From: Balanoglossus misakiensis | Lineage: Eukaryota > Hemichordata | Reading direction: 5' to 3' | DNA length: 64,000 bases | Assembly: GCA_040954595.2 (NCBI GenBank) | Contig: CM082580.2 | Location: 12,834,001 to 12,898,000 of the forward strand | Shown here: in pieces, positions 50,801 to 62,834 of the stretch | Layout: the number at the start of each line of letters is the position of its first letter | Numbering within the stretch: the stretch's first letter is position 1 | Translations under genes and position numbers: made by a program | The notes under the pieces: generated by a model | What the model was told of the DNA's origin: nothing | The model's input: only the letters and a program-made list of their open reading frames with translations | The model's database searches: none

Positions 50801-53800
50801 GATTTTTGAAAAAAAACCATGGGTTATAGCTCAGGAAATCATCAAAATATGACAATTTTTCGACTTTGCGGAAAATCAAAATTTGGCCGATTTTTGAAAA
50901 AAAACCATGGGTTATAGCTCAGGAAATCATCAAAAAATGACAATTTTTCGACTTTGCGGAAAATCAAAATTTGGCCGATTTTTGAAAAAAACCATGGGTT
51001 ATAGCTCAGGAAATCATCAAAAAATGACAATTTTTCGACTTTGCGGAAAATCAAAATTTGGCCGATTTTTGAAAAAAACCATGGGTTATAGCTCAGGAAA
51101 TCATCAAAAAATGACAATTTTTCGACTTTGCGGAAAATCAAAATTTGGCCGATTTTTGAAAAAAACCATGGGTTATAGCTCAGGAAATCATCAAAAAATG
51201 ACAATTTTTCGACTTTGCGGAAAATCAAAATTTGGCCGATTTTTGAAAAAAACCATGGGTTATAGCTCAGGAAATCATCAAAAAATGACAATTTTTCGAC
51301 TTTGCGGAAAATCAAAATTTGGCCGATTTTTGAAAAAAACCATGGGTTATAGCTCAGGAAATCATCAAAAAATGACAATTTTTCGACTTTGCGGAAAATC
51401 AAAATTTGGCCGATTTTTGAAAAAAACCATGGGTTATAGCTCAGGAAATCATCAAAAAATGACAATTTTTCGACTTTGCGGAAAATCAAAATTTGGCCGA
51501 TTTTTGAAAAAAACCATGGGTTATAGCTCAGGAAATCATCAAAAAATGACAATTTTTCGACTTTGCGGAAAATCAAAATTTGGCCGATTTTTGAAAAAAA
51601 CCATGGGTTATAGCTCAGGAAATCATCAAAAAATGACAATTTTTCGACTTTGCGGAAAATCAAAATTTGGCCGATTTTTGAAAAAAACCATGGGTTATAG
51701 CTCAGGAAATCATCAAAAAATGACAATTTTTCGACTTTGCGGAAAATCAAAATTTGGCCGATTTTTGAAAAAAACCATGGGTTATAGCTCAGGAAATCAT
51801 CAAAAAATGACAATTTTTCGACTTTGCGGAAAATCAAAATTTGGCCGATTTTTGAAAAAAACCATGGGTTATAGCTCAGGAAATCATCAAAAAATGACAA
51901 TTTTTCGACTTTGCGGAAAATCAAAATTTGGCCGATTTTTGAAAAAAACCATGGGTTATAGCTCAGGAAATCATCAAAAAATGACAATTTTTCGACTTTG
52001 CGGAAAATCAAAATTTGGCCGATTTTTGAAAAAAACCATGGGTTATAGCTCAGGAAATCATCAAAAAATGACAATTTTTCGACTTTGCGGAAAATCAAAA
52101 TTTGGCCGATTTTTGAAAAAAACCATGGGTTATAGCTCAGGAAATCATCAAAAAATGACAATTTTTCGACTTTGCGGAAAATCAAAATTTGGCCGATTTT
52201 TGAAAAAAACCATGGGTTATAGCTCAGGAAATCATCAAAAAATGACAATTTTTCGACTTTGCGGAAAATCAAAATTTGGCCGATTTTTGAAAAAAACCAT
52301 GGGTTATAGCTCAGGAAATCATCAAAAAATGACAATTTTTCGACTTTGCGGAAAATCAAAATTTGGCCGATTTTTGAAAAAAACCATGGGTTATAGCTCA
52401 GGAAATCATCAAAAAATGACAATTTTTCGACTTTGCGGAAAATCAAAATTTGGCCGATTTTTGAAAAAAACCATGGGTTATAGCTCAGGAAATCATCAAA
52501 AAATGACAATTTTTCGACTTTGCGGAAAATCAAAATTTGGCCGATTTTTGAAAAAACCATGGGTTATAGCTCAGGAAATCATCAAAAAATGACAATTTTT
52601 CGACTTTGCGGAAAATCAAAATTTGGCCGATTTTTGAAAAAAACCATGGGTTATAGCTCAGGAAATCATCAAAAAATGACAATTTTTCGACTTTGCGGAA
52701 AATCAAAATTTGGCCGATTTTTGAAAAAAACCATGGGTTATAGCTCAGGAAATCATCAAAAAATGACAATTTTTCGACTTTGCGGAAAATCAAAATTTGG
52801 CCGATTTTTGAAAAAAACCATGGGTTATAGCTCAGGAAATCATCAAAAAATGACAATTTTTCGACTTTGCGGAAAATCAAAATTTGGCCGATTTTTGAAA
52901 AAAACCATGGGTTATAGCTCAGGAAATCATCAAAAAATGACAATTTTTCGACTTTGCGGAAAATCAAAATTTGGCCGATTTTTGAAAAAACCATGGGTTA
53001 TAGCTCAGGAAATCATCAAAAAATGACAATTTTTCGACTTTGCGGAAAATCAAAATTTGGCCGATTTTTGAAAAAAACCATGGGTTATAGCTCAGGAAAT
53101 CATCAAAAAATGACAATTTTTCGACTTTGCGGAAAATCAAAATTTCGTCGATTTTTGAAAAAAACCATGGAATGACAATTTTTCGACTTTGCGGAAAATC
53201 AAAATTTGGCCGATTTTTGAAAAAAACCATGGGTTATAGCTCAGGAAATCATCAAAAAATGACAATTTTTCGACTTTGCGGAAAATCAAAATTTGGCCGA
53301 TTTTTGAAAAAAACCATGGGTTATAGCTCAGGAAATCATCAAAAAATGACAATTTTTCGACTTTGCGGAAAATCAAAATTTGGCCGATTTTTGAAAAAAA
53401 CCATGGGTTATAGCTCAGGAAATCATCAAAAAATGACAATTTTTCGACTTTGCGGAAAATCAAAATTTGGCCGATTTTTGAAAAAAACCATGGGTTATAG
53501 CTCAGGAAATCATCAAAAAATGACAATTTTTCGACTTTGCGGAAAATCAAAATTTGGCCGATTTTTGAAAAAAACCATGGGTTATAGCTCAGGAAATCAT
53601 CAAAAAATGACAATTTTTCGACTTTGCGGAAAATCAAAATTTGGCCGATTTTTGAAAAAAAACATGGGTTATAGCTCAGGAAATCATCAAAAAATGACAA
53701 TTTTTCGACTTTGCGGAAAAGCAAAATTTGGCCGATTTTTGAAAAAAAACATGGGTTATAGCTCAGGAAATCATCAAAAAATGACAATTTTTCGACTTTG

Positions 53801-56800
53801 CGGAAAAGCAAAATTTCGCCGATTTTTGAAAAAAACCATGGGTTATAGCTCAGGAAATCATCAAAAAATGACAATTTTTCGACTTTGCGGAAAATCAAAA
53901 TTTCGTCGATTTTTGAAAAAAACCATGGGTTATAGCTCAGGAAATCATCAAAAAATGACAATTTTTCGACTTTGCGGAAAATCAAAATTTGGCCGATTTT
54001 TGAAAAAAACCATGGGTTATAGCTCAGGAAATCATCAAAAAATGACAATTTTTCGACTTTGCGGAAAATCAAAATTTGGCCGATTTTTGAAAAAAACCAT
54101 GGGTTATAGCTCAGGAAATCATCAAAAAATGACAATTTTTCGACTTTGCGGAAAATCAAAATTTGGCCGATTTTTGAAAAAAACCATGGGTTATAGCTCA
54201 GGAAATCATCAAAAAATGACAATTTTTCGACTTTGCGGAAAATCAAAATTTCGTCGATTTTTGAAAAAAACCATGGGTTATAGCTCAGGTAATCATCAAA
54301 AAATGACAATTTTTCGACTTTGCGGAAAATCAAAATTTGGCCGATTTTTGAAAAAAACCATGGGTTATAGCTCAGGAAATCATCAAAAAATGACAATTTT
54401 TCGACTTTGCGGAAAATCAAAATTTGGCCGATTTTTGAAAAAAACCATGGGTTATAGCTCAGGAAATCATCAAAAAATGACAATTTTTCGACTTTGCGGA
54501 AAATCAAAATTTGGCCGATTTTTGAAAAAAACCATGGGTTATAGCTCAGGAAATCATCAAAAAATGACAATTTTTCGACTTTGCGGAAAATCAAAATTTG
54601 GCCGATTTTTGAAAAAAACCATGGGTTATAGCTCAGGAAATCATCAAAAAATGACAATTTTTCGACTTTGCGGAAAATCAAAATTTGGCCGATTTTTGAA
54701 AAAAACCATGGGTTATAGCTCAGGAAATCATCAAAAAATGACAATTTTTCGACTTTGCGGAAAATCAAAATTTGGCCGATTTTTGAAAAAAACCATGGGT
54801 TATAGCTCAGGAAATCATCAAAAAATGACAATTTTTCGACTTTGCGGAAAATCAAAATTTGGCCGATTTTTGAAAAAAACCATGGGTTATAGCTCAGGAA
54901 ATCATCAAAAAATGACAATTTTTCGACTTTGCGGAAAATCAAAATTTGGCCGATTTTTGAAAAAAACCATGGGTTATAGCTCAGGAAATCATCAAAAAAT
55001 GACAATTTTTCGACTTTGCGGAAAATCAAAATTTGGCCGATTTTTGAAAAAAACCATGGGTTATAGCTCAGGAAATCATCAAAAAATGACAATTTTTCGA
55101 CTTTGCGGAAAATCAAAATTTGGCCGATTTTTGAAAAAAACCATGGGTTATAGCTCAGGAAATCATCAAAAAATGACAATTTTTCGACTTTGCGGAAAAT
55201 CAAAATTTGGCCGATTTTTGAAAAAAACCATGGGTTATAGCTCAGGAAATCATCAAAAAATGACAATTTTTCGACTTTGCGGAAAATCAAAATTTGGCCG
55301 ATTTTTGAAAAAAACCATGGGTTATAGCTCAGGAAATCATCAAAAAATGACAATTTTTCGACTTTGCGGAAAATCAAAATTTGGCCGATTTTTGAAAAAA
55401 ACCATGGGTTATAGCTCAGGAAATCATCAAAAAATGACAATTTTTCGACTTTGCGGAAAATCAAAATTTGGCCGATTTTTGAAAAAAACCATGGGTTATA
55501 GCTCAGGAAATCATCAAAAAATGACAATTTTTCGACTTTGCGGAAAATCAAAATTTGGCCGATTTTTGAAAAAAACCATGGGTTATAGCTCAGGAAATCA
55601 TCAAAAAATGACAATTTTTCGACTTTGCGGAAAATCAAAATTTCGTCGATTTTTGAAAAAAACCATGGGTTATAGCTCAGGAAATCATCAAAAAATGACA
55701 ATTTTTCGACTTTGCGGAAAATCAAAATTTGGCCGATTTTTGAAAAAAACCATGGGTTATAGCTCAGGAAATCATCAAAAAATGACAATTTTTCGACTTT
55801 GCGGAAAATCAAAATTTGGCCGATTTTTGAAAAAAACCATGGGTTATAGCTCAGGAAATCATCAAAAAATGACAATTTTTCGACTTTGCGGAAAATCAAA
55901 ATTTGGCCGATTTTTGAAAAAAACCATGGGTTATAGCTCAGGAAATCATCAAAAAATGACAATTTTTCGACTTTGCGGAAAATCAAAATTTGGCCGATTT
56001 TTGAAAAAAACCATGGGTTATAGCTCAGGAAATCATCAAAAAATGACAATTTTTCGACTTTGCGGAAAATCAAAATTTGGCCGATTTTTGAAAAAAACCA
56101 TGGGTTATAGCTCAGGAAATCATCAAAAAATGACAATTTTTCGACTTTGCGGAAAAGCAAAATTTGGCCGATTTTTGAAAAAAACCATGGGTTATAGCTC
56201 AGGAAATCATCAAAAAATGACAATTTTTCGACTTTGCGGAAAAGCAAAATTTCGCCGATTTTTGAAAAAAACCATGGGTTATAGCTCAGGAAATCATCAA
56301 AAAATGACAATTTTTCGACTTTGCGGAAAATCAAAATTTCGTCGATTTTTGAAAAAAACCATGGGTTATAGCTCAGGAAATCATCAAAAAATGACAATTT
56401 TTCGACTTTGCGGAAAATCAAAATTTGGCCGATTTTTGAAAAAAACCATGGGTTATAGCTCAGGAAATCATCAAAAAATGACAATTTTTCGACTTTGCGG
56501 AAAATCAAAATTTGGCCGATTTTTGAAAAAAACCATGGGTTATAGCTCAGGAAATCATCAAAAAATGACAATTTTTCGACTTTGCGGAAAATCAAAATTT
56601 CGCCGATTTTTGAAAAAAACCATGGGTTATAGCTCAGGAAATCATCAAAAAATGACAATTTTTCGACTTTGCGGAAAATCAAAATTTCGTCGATTTTTGA
56701 AAAAAACCATGGGTTATAGCTCAGGTAATCATCAAAAAATGACAATTTTTCGACTTTGCGGAAAATCAAAATTTGGCCGATTTTTGAAAAAAACCATGGG

Positions 56801-58248
56801 TTATAGCTCAGGAAATCATCAAAAAATGACAATTTTTCGACTTTGCGGAAAATCAAAATTTGGCCGATTTTTGAAAAAAACCATGGGTTATAGCTCAGGA
56901 AATCATCAAAAAATGACAATTTTTCGACTTTGCGGAAAATCAAAATTTGGCCGATTTTTGAAAAAAACCATGGGTTATAGCTCAGGAAATCATCAAAAAA
57001 TGACAATTTTTCGACTTTGCGGAAAATCAAAATTTGGCCGATTTTTGAAAAAAAACCATGGGTTATAGCTCAGGAAATCATCAAAAAATGACAATTTTTC
57101 GACTTTGCGGAAAATCAAAATTTGGCCGATTTTTGAAAAAAACCATGGGTTATAGCTCAGGAAATCATCAAAAAATGACAATTTTTCGACTTTGCGGAAA
57201 ATCAAAATTTGGCCGATTTTTGAAAAAAACCATGGGTTATAGCTCAGGAAATCATCAAAAAATGAAAAAATTTCGACTTTGCGAAATCTAAAAATTTCGT
57301 CGATTTTTGAAAGAAAACATGGGTTATAGGTCATGAAATCATCCAGAAATGAAAATTTTTCGACTTTGGGAAATCTCAAAATTTCGTCGATTTTTGAAAA
57401 AAATCATGGGTTATAGGTCATGAAAATCATCCAGAAATGACAATTTTTCGACTTTGCGAAATCTCAAAATTTCGTCGATTTTTGAAAAAAATCATGGGTT
57501 ATAGCTCATGAATTCTATGAAAAATGACTAATTCTCGACTTCGAAAAATTTGGTGATTTTCACCATTTTTTGTTTAAACTCTAGTGGAACTACGACATTC
57601 TCCCCAAGAATGCAATAATCCTAAATTAGTTCCAATCGTGTTGTGATTTTTCACCTTATCAGGTATGGCGCTTGCAGCACCGCCCTCGGATTTATACGCC
57701 GGTGCTTGGGGTCCTAATTCACTACTGCCATGTGCGTCTGTGGGCGGGTTCTTCTACGTGCTAACGTTAGAATCTCACCTCCTGGCATGGTTTGCAGGTA
57801 GGTCATTTTTAGTTACAACTATAGTTGAAATGACAGTGTGCCATTTGTGTTCAAAGCAGTAACGACTGACCGCTGAATTTAGAAGCTAAAAATGTTGGTA
57901 AATGTTATGAAGAACCGCAAACACCAACGCACACGTACTTAAGTACACATTTCAGCGCAGGTTATAACATAAGTAGCTTGAGTTAGGCTTACCTGTTTTA
58001 AAACTCCATTGCGTTTCCTTCCAGCACTTTGCGGAGCGGTAGTTGCCGCTGGTATGGGAGGAGCACTAGCGTTTATTGGATTGCCGGCCGCCGCTCTTCC
58101 CTTCTGTTTCGTGGCAGCCATGTGCCTACTCGTCACCAGCACCAGCAAGTCGCTGATTCGAGTCCCGTTGGCCTCAATCACATATCCAGAAGACCACAGA
58201 AGAAAACTAAAACCGAGCGTTGTCGCTAGCCATGACGTCATCGCATAG
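26812..58248 (+). CDS. Urea transporter, SLC14 family, five coding exons, 28-kb satellite in intron 3
   Basis: Channel-like facilitative urea transporter of the plasma membrane. Coding exons: 26,812-27,245; 28,767-28,959; 29,279-29,426; 57,663-57,797; 58,025-58,248. All junctions keep frame and give 377 residues (human UT-B 389). The two-fold internal repeat is clear: half one has FLNNPVSGLVILIALFVQNQW, GFNGLLVGL and LPVFNLPFN (161-169); half two has YGCDNLISGSL, VGGFFYVLT and LPAAALPF (323-330), ending with the typical ITYPEDHRR. In both halves the Thr of the LPxxTxPF signature is replaced, by Asn165 and Ala327. Exon 1 starts at an acceptor (AG 26,779-26,780) with 31 bp of leader before ATG, so at least one untranslated exon lies upstream. 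Candidate AATAAA at 58,442-58,447. Substrate may differ from urea because of the signature changes. Confidence 0.93.
27246..28766. other. Urea transporter intron 1
   Basis: 1.5 kb with only random open frames; no recognisable repeat or gene. Confidence 0.6.
32795..32905. repeat. Locally scrambled unit within the array
   Basis: One unit lacks most of the TCGACTTTGC segment and the next carries an insertion (AGAGAGATACACATC) before TTTCCGACTTTG. It could be real decay or assembly noise. Confidence 0.6.
35390..35615. repeat. Old-type satellite units at a block boundary
   Basis: Units with CATGAAAATCGTCAAAAAA and GGAATTTCAAAATTTGG, and with ATCATGGG in place of ACCATGGG. The same variants recur at 40,625-40,830 and resemble the array edges more than the homogenised core. 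Confidence 0.75.
35616..35687. other. 72-bp non-repeat insertion inside the array
   Basis: Unique sequence that splits one unit between GGCCGA and TTTTTGAAA without losing unit bases; the array resumes in the same phase. No terminal inverted repeats or target duplication are obvious. Confidence 0.8.
40625..40830. repeat. Second cluster of old-type units, with a short insertion
   Basis: Same variant units as 35,390-35,615. At about 40,662-40,676 the normal CCATGGGTTATAG is interrupted by CTCTCACGGAT, a small insertion. Confidence 0.7.
50142..50241. other. Assembly gap of 100 N
   Basis: Exactly 100 N within the array, the usual placeholder for a gap of unknown size. The right border (CGGGGGGGACTCTTGCGG) is poor-quality-looking and the next two units contain extra bases. 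Copy number is therefore a lower bound. Confidence 0.98.
53147..56740. repeat. Higher-order repeat, period 2,436 bp (28 units)
   Basis: Variant units recur at a fixed offset: the GCAAAA variant at 53,721 and 56,157, the GTCG variant at 53,905 and 56,341, and the CAGGTAATC variant at 54,290 and 56,726. All three offsets are exactly 2,436 = 28 x 87. A GTCG variant at 53,147 matches 55,645 with offset 2,498, that is 2,436 plus one extra 62-bp truncated unit (about 53,168-53,170 join) present only in the first copy. Confidence 0.85.
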
Positions 58249-59543
58249 GATTTTATATATTACCACTGAGTGGTATTATTCAACACCATTGTCTAGCTAT
58301 AAGTCATTACGGGGCATATGGCACTGTAAACTCTATGGAGTATGCCAGCACTAATTAGTGTGAGACGCATGAAATGGACCCTCCCAAAGACAAAGAAACT
58401 TTCAATTTACAACTGTTGGACCACACGAAGATTAATGTTCAAATAAAAGCAGATTTTACTTATATAGCAATTGATTGGTATGATTTCTGTATATAACAAG
58501 AAACATAAACAAACATGAGTTGTTAACTTTCTTGTTCAAATAGAAATACGTTCAACGTTTTTGTATACATTTGAATATTCTACCGTATATGTATTGGTGA
58601 CTTGCAATTAACGTAATAAAAACACTCGGAGATCCAAATTTCGCTTAGTATGTATCCATTAAATAACCAAAATTTACAAAATCAAGAATTTGTTATTTAT
58701 TGAGAGTTAGAATCTATACACCACAGACAGATAAAAATTCTAGTACTTCCTGGAATACAATTGATACCACGTGATAAAGGTATACAGAAAATCAGTCTAG
58801 TTGCCAAGAGGCCAAAGTAAGTAAATTCAATTCTTTGTTTTGTGTCCAACATTCATTCTTATCGAAGTTGATAAAAAACATGCTCATGCCATCAAAATAT
58901 GTTTCATAATATGGGGATAAAATTGCTATAACAATAACACATTCATTATTAATATGTATTAAATTTACTATTGAATAATGCTTTTTAAAGAAATAAATAT
59001 TCTTCAAATAAACCAGATACTCTGAACGACAGCCCAAAGGGTACCTAACTGCAATCATTACAATACGTTTATGTACAATGGACATATATTGATATTATTA
59101 AAATTGGTTTGATGATCAAAACAATCACGATTAATGCCATTTTAACATACGTTGAATGTAATAAATAAATAAATAAATTGATTGGTCGATCGATCGATCG
59201 CTTGATTAATTGATTCAGTGATTCAGTATTCTAATTCATAAGTGTTGATATGTTTTTTAATTGTCTTTTCAGCGTATCCCTCCCTCCTCCGGGGGGGGGG
59301 GGGGTAACCACAAATTTCCGGCATGACCAAATGATGGCGTTTATTTTTATCTCAGAGATCCGTTCCTACGTCCAGGTCTTGTGCTGACAACTGCACTCGG
59401 TAAAATTGGTTGTATTCTCTCGTCACAGATTCCAGTTCGTTTCTTTTCTATAGTTTAGAAAACAGAAAGCAAATTGAACAACCATTGGCATATAGATGCC
59501 CCTTTGTTTCGTTTAATTCTTCTAAGAAATACTGGTGGGTTTT
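58249..59543. other. Convergent intergenic region, urea transporter and GABA-B-like receptor
   Basis: No gene. Contains AATAAA for the plus-strand gene (58,442-58,447), AATAAA for the minus-strand gene (plus-strand TTTATT at 59,340-59,345), a short AAAT run followed by GATC tandem units (about 59,160-59,200), and a G14 run (about 59,290-59,303). Confidence 0.6.
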
Positions 59544-61591
59544 CTATCTCACAGCAGAATGAACTACTTTGTCGTGTGAATTTACTGTCCTACAATTAGA
59601 AAGGTACTCGTTTCTTACCTGATTAAGTCTGTCCTGCAAGTTTCTCAGAATGTTCTTATCATGTTTATCGCCATCTCTGCCAAAGTTGCTTCCATGATGG
59701 CGTCTGCTGTGTTCTTTTGAAACAGTTGATGGTTGACTTAGAGTACTTGTAACGATGGCGTTTGGGCTTCTCTGTAGTAACAACACCTAGAGAGGGATAA
59801 AGGGGATGTGTTAAAAACCTGCAGACACTAAATTCTGCCACCGTGACACTCATCGGGGAAAAACAAATAAGAGCATACCTTTGGCAAAAACGCTAGCCCC
59901 AGCACGATTGAGTTTGAGCACAGCACTGTCAGCCACACCAAGGCGTACATGAGTGTAACATCAGCGTCCATCAAATACTCAACGGCCATGGTAAACACGC
60001 TGGCCACAGCTACCGTGTACACCGAAAGGACAATTTGGCGACCTACGTGAAAAAAGAAACACGGTTTATATATTAATCTCTGCATTGTACCTCAGCGACT
60101 AAACAATCACAAGAAACAAAATTGACGAAAAATTAACAATGTATTAAGGTAAGGGACTACTCTTAATTTAAAAAATAATTGTCATTTAACTTACTTTCAT
60201 TAAGCGCTTTAATCTCGACGGAGCGGATTTCCCACGCCAAGAAAACTCCAAGGAGCATAACGATGGCCTTGTATACACAGAGTGCAACAGTCCAGTACAT
60301 GGAATATGTAGAGTGACAGTCTTTAGTTTCGTAAATATACCGATAGTCGTGACCGCCGTCGTCGGTGACATCCTGAAAAGAAAGACAAAATCAAAGACAA
60401 AGTTCACCGTAGATAGCGCTGTTCGAGCACTGTGTCTTTGTTGCCGTTGGGAAATCATTTGCAAAAACAATCACGACTCTCACATCTCCATGTTCTGTCG
60501 GTTCAACATACCTCTGTGTGCAGAGTTCGGGTGACGCTGTACATGGAATCCACGGATATCCAAAAAGCGCAGATCACAACATCCAAAATTACCATGACAA
60601 CCACAGCTATGATGAGCCTTGAGTCTCCCGCGTGCTATATGAGAAAAGTAAAGTACTGTGCAGTTTGTGCGTATTTGATAGAACTCTTTCTAAAAACCAC
60701 ACCGCCTCATTGCAACACTGACGGCATGGCAACCAAAACAATGCAACAATTTAGGAGTGCTCAAATATTTTGAGATAAGAAATTATAGATATGGTCGAGG
60801 ATACCAAAAGTACTTACAATTTTCTTGAATTTTTTCATCGCTATCTTGAATATGGCGTAAATTCTGTACGTCTTCACTGCAAGACCACCAAAGGCCAATG
60901 ACAATCCGATCGATAAAAGTAACGGTCGACTCTGAGAAATATATCGTCAAATCAAGTGAGCTGAGTGGTTGCAAGAGTTACCTTGGAAATTGGAAATGAT
61001 TGGATGTTCAAATTCGGTCTCTTTTGACCATTCTTTGTCAAAGCAATAATATGTGGAACAACATTCACGTACATGACAGTACACGGTAAACTGTAACACT
61101 GACATGCGCGATGAGTCCAGTCCAGTTAGTAGAGTCACTATGTAGAGTAGCAGACATCCCGTTATGATGAAGGTGTTCAGCAACGGACTTGAAATCTTGA
61201 TTGCTCTGTAAAATGACAAAACAAAAACACCAAAAAAGTTGGCAGTGGAATAGTGCTTTCATTCAAGCGCAATGAGCGTTCAAAATCCAGTAGCTAGGCA
61301 ACATAAGAAGCTTGATAAAGACTCCCCTCAAACTTACTTTCTCTTTCTGTATCCAATATTGATGACTAAACAAACCAGACTTAAGCAGATGCCAATCCCA
61401 GAGAAGGCATATATTACATATAGAATGGTTTCAGAAGGTCTTGCCGACAGATAAATCTCTTCCACTCCATCAGTTGGCGGCAGATTGCCTGTTGTAAAAA
61501 CGACAGTTTCAATTTATAGACGGCAATCGATGAGAGATCAGACAGAGATGGGGAGAGAGGGGAGAGAGAGGGGGGGAGACAGAGAGAGAGT

Positions 61592-61625
<34 letters not shown>

Positions 61626-62834
61626 GAGAGAGAGACAGAGGAGGAGAGACAGAGAGAGGGGGAATGCGGTTTAGCTCGCGGTTGCTTGTTTGAACTTCTA
61701 ACGGGTATCAAACGCAACAACATCAAGACGTTGTTGTGAAACCAGACAAAGTTAAGAAGAATTGAATAAATCCACACCTTGCCACTTTAGCGGACTATCA
61801 TCGGCCCAGATGAACACGTCATTGATCATGTCGTACCTTCCAGTTTTCACCAATTGGTCACCTTTGGAAAAATAAGGAAAAGTAAACGTGGATCAGGTCT
61901 GGTAATATCACTTGAAGCTTTTAAGTAGGCGTTAAGCTCGCAACTGTATGTGACAAGTGCAATGCACGATACATACCTTGCATCTGCTCGACTACAACTG
62001 CAGATAGTCGATCGCCTTTCTCCGTAAATCGAATGTTTCCCTGGCAAGAAAGTCAAAACAAAATCATTGTTAGGTATATACGTCGAAGAACCGGCAATTT
62101 GTGGCTTAGGAATAACTTGAAGAAAATCATGTCTTAGAGGAATAATATCAATACAAAACCAAAACACTTACAGTTATCCCGAACACTTGTAAAGTCTGCA
62201 CCGACCTCTTTATCACGGTTGCCATGGATATGTCGTCATAAGTGAAATCGCCCACGCGTCGTGGCGGGTTCTGCTGCGAAAAAATCTCGTCGGATCGGTT
62301 CAGGGCGATCGCCATTGCAACGATGGAATCGTAAGAAAATCCGGCATAGTCCCCGTATGTCGCTTTCATGTAGTTGTAGATGTCGAGATCACGTGCCTCG
62401 GGTTTCTGAACGTGAACAAAAGACATGGATAAACGAAATGAGTTTCGATAAAAACTGATGCAACCCTTTCTTCCTCCGCCGTCTGTCCGTCCCTTTCTTT
62501 CTTTCCTCCCTTCCTTCTTTCTTTCTCTCTCTCTCTTTCCATACATCTATCGCTATGTATATCTCACTCTCCCCCTATTGTACTGTCGTATTACTTCTAG
62601 TGTTGAACAAACAACGAGTATGGGCATACGTACGACCCCAGCAAAGTCGACGTCTTGAAAGTCCTCGGCGTAAGCGGAGCCCTTGATAGCAATATAGCCG
62701 TTTAATGCGGCGATCATTTCTTGGTCGGAACAGGTGATGTCGTCATCCAGATTGCGCTGAAGATGCCAGTCTTTGTTCAACCAACCCAACAACAACCACA
62801 CATACTTCTGGCCGTAGAGGTCTCTCCGATACGC
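59544..62834 (-). CDS. GABA-B-type class C GPCR, 3' part (11 exons), 5' exons outside the window
   Basis: Plasma-membrane G-protein-coupled receptor of the GABA-B subfamily. Exons in transcription order: 62,834-62,634; 62,405-62,172; 62,040-61,977; 61,861-61,778; 61,488-61,338; 61,205-61,073; 60,931-60,818; 60,634-60,512; 60,372-60,195; 60,042-59,879; 59,786-59,544. All junctions keep frame, giving the last 562 residues. The first four exons are the second lobe of the Venus-flytrap ligand domain (YDSIVAMAIALN, DFTYDD, GNIRFTEKGDR). Seven membrane segments follow, with GABA-B-type loops: KISSPLLN, LAFGGLAVKTYRIYAIF, WEIRSVEIKALNESRQI and LAFLPK. The missing N-terminus (first lobe, signal peptide) must lie beyond 64,000 or in unseen exons. 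The last exon may end at the stop at 59,544, or at a donor at 59,618 within a short coiled coil (LRNLQDRLNQ). Ligand and subtype (R1, R2 or orphan) cannot be told from this part. Confidence 0.9.
61548..61660. repeat. GAGA-rich microsatellite in a receptor intron
   Basis: GA/CAGA low-complexity run in the intron between exons 4 and 5 of the GABA-B-like gene; the source of Arg/Glu-rich spurious frames. Confidence 0.85.

Larger units (their letters stand above)
29572..57572. repeat. 87-bp satellite array, about 320 copies, filling urea transporter intron 3
   Basis: Head-to-tail units of 87 bp, each with CCATGGGTTATAGCTCAGG, CATCAAAAAATGACAATT, TTCGACTTTGCGGAAAAT and TTTGGCCGATTTTTG. Most neighbouring units are identical; single-base indels of the A7 run are the commonest change. 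Edge units (29,572-30,060 and 57,285-57,572) are diverged, with TCGTCG in place of TGGCCG, CATGAAA in place of CAGGAAA and TGAAAA in place of TGACAA. The array starts about 145 bp after exon 3 and ends about 90 bp before exon 4, so it takes up about 99% of a 28,236-bp intron. 87 is 3 x 29, and one frame on each strand has no stop, which explains the long open frames here. True length is unknown because of the gap at 50,142. Confidence 0.98.

Noticed and set aside
30060-57290. tRNA gene cluster
   Set aside because: Only loose A-box and B-box likeness; no acceptor stem or cloverleaf pairing is visible in the unit.
29572-57572. CRISPR array
   Set aside because: Units are contiguous without unique spacers, the period is 87 bp, and the context is a metazoan intron.
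61485-61777. Arg/Glu-rich and Ser/Leu-rich open frames
   Set aside because: Generated by the GAGA microsatellite in a receptor intron.
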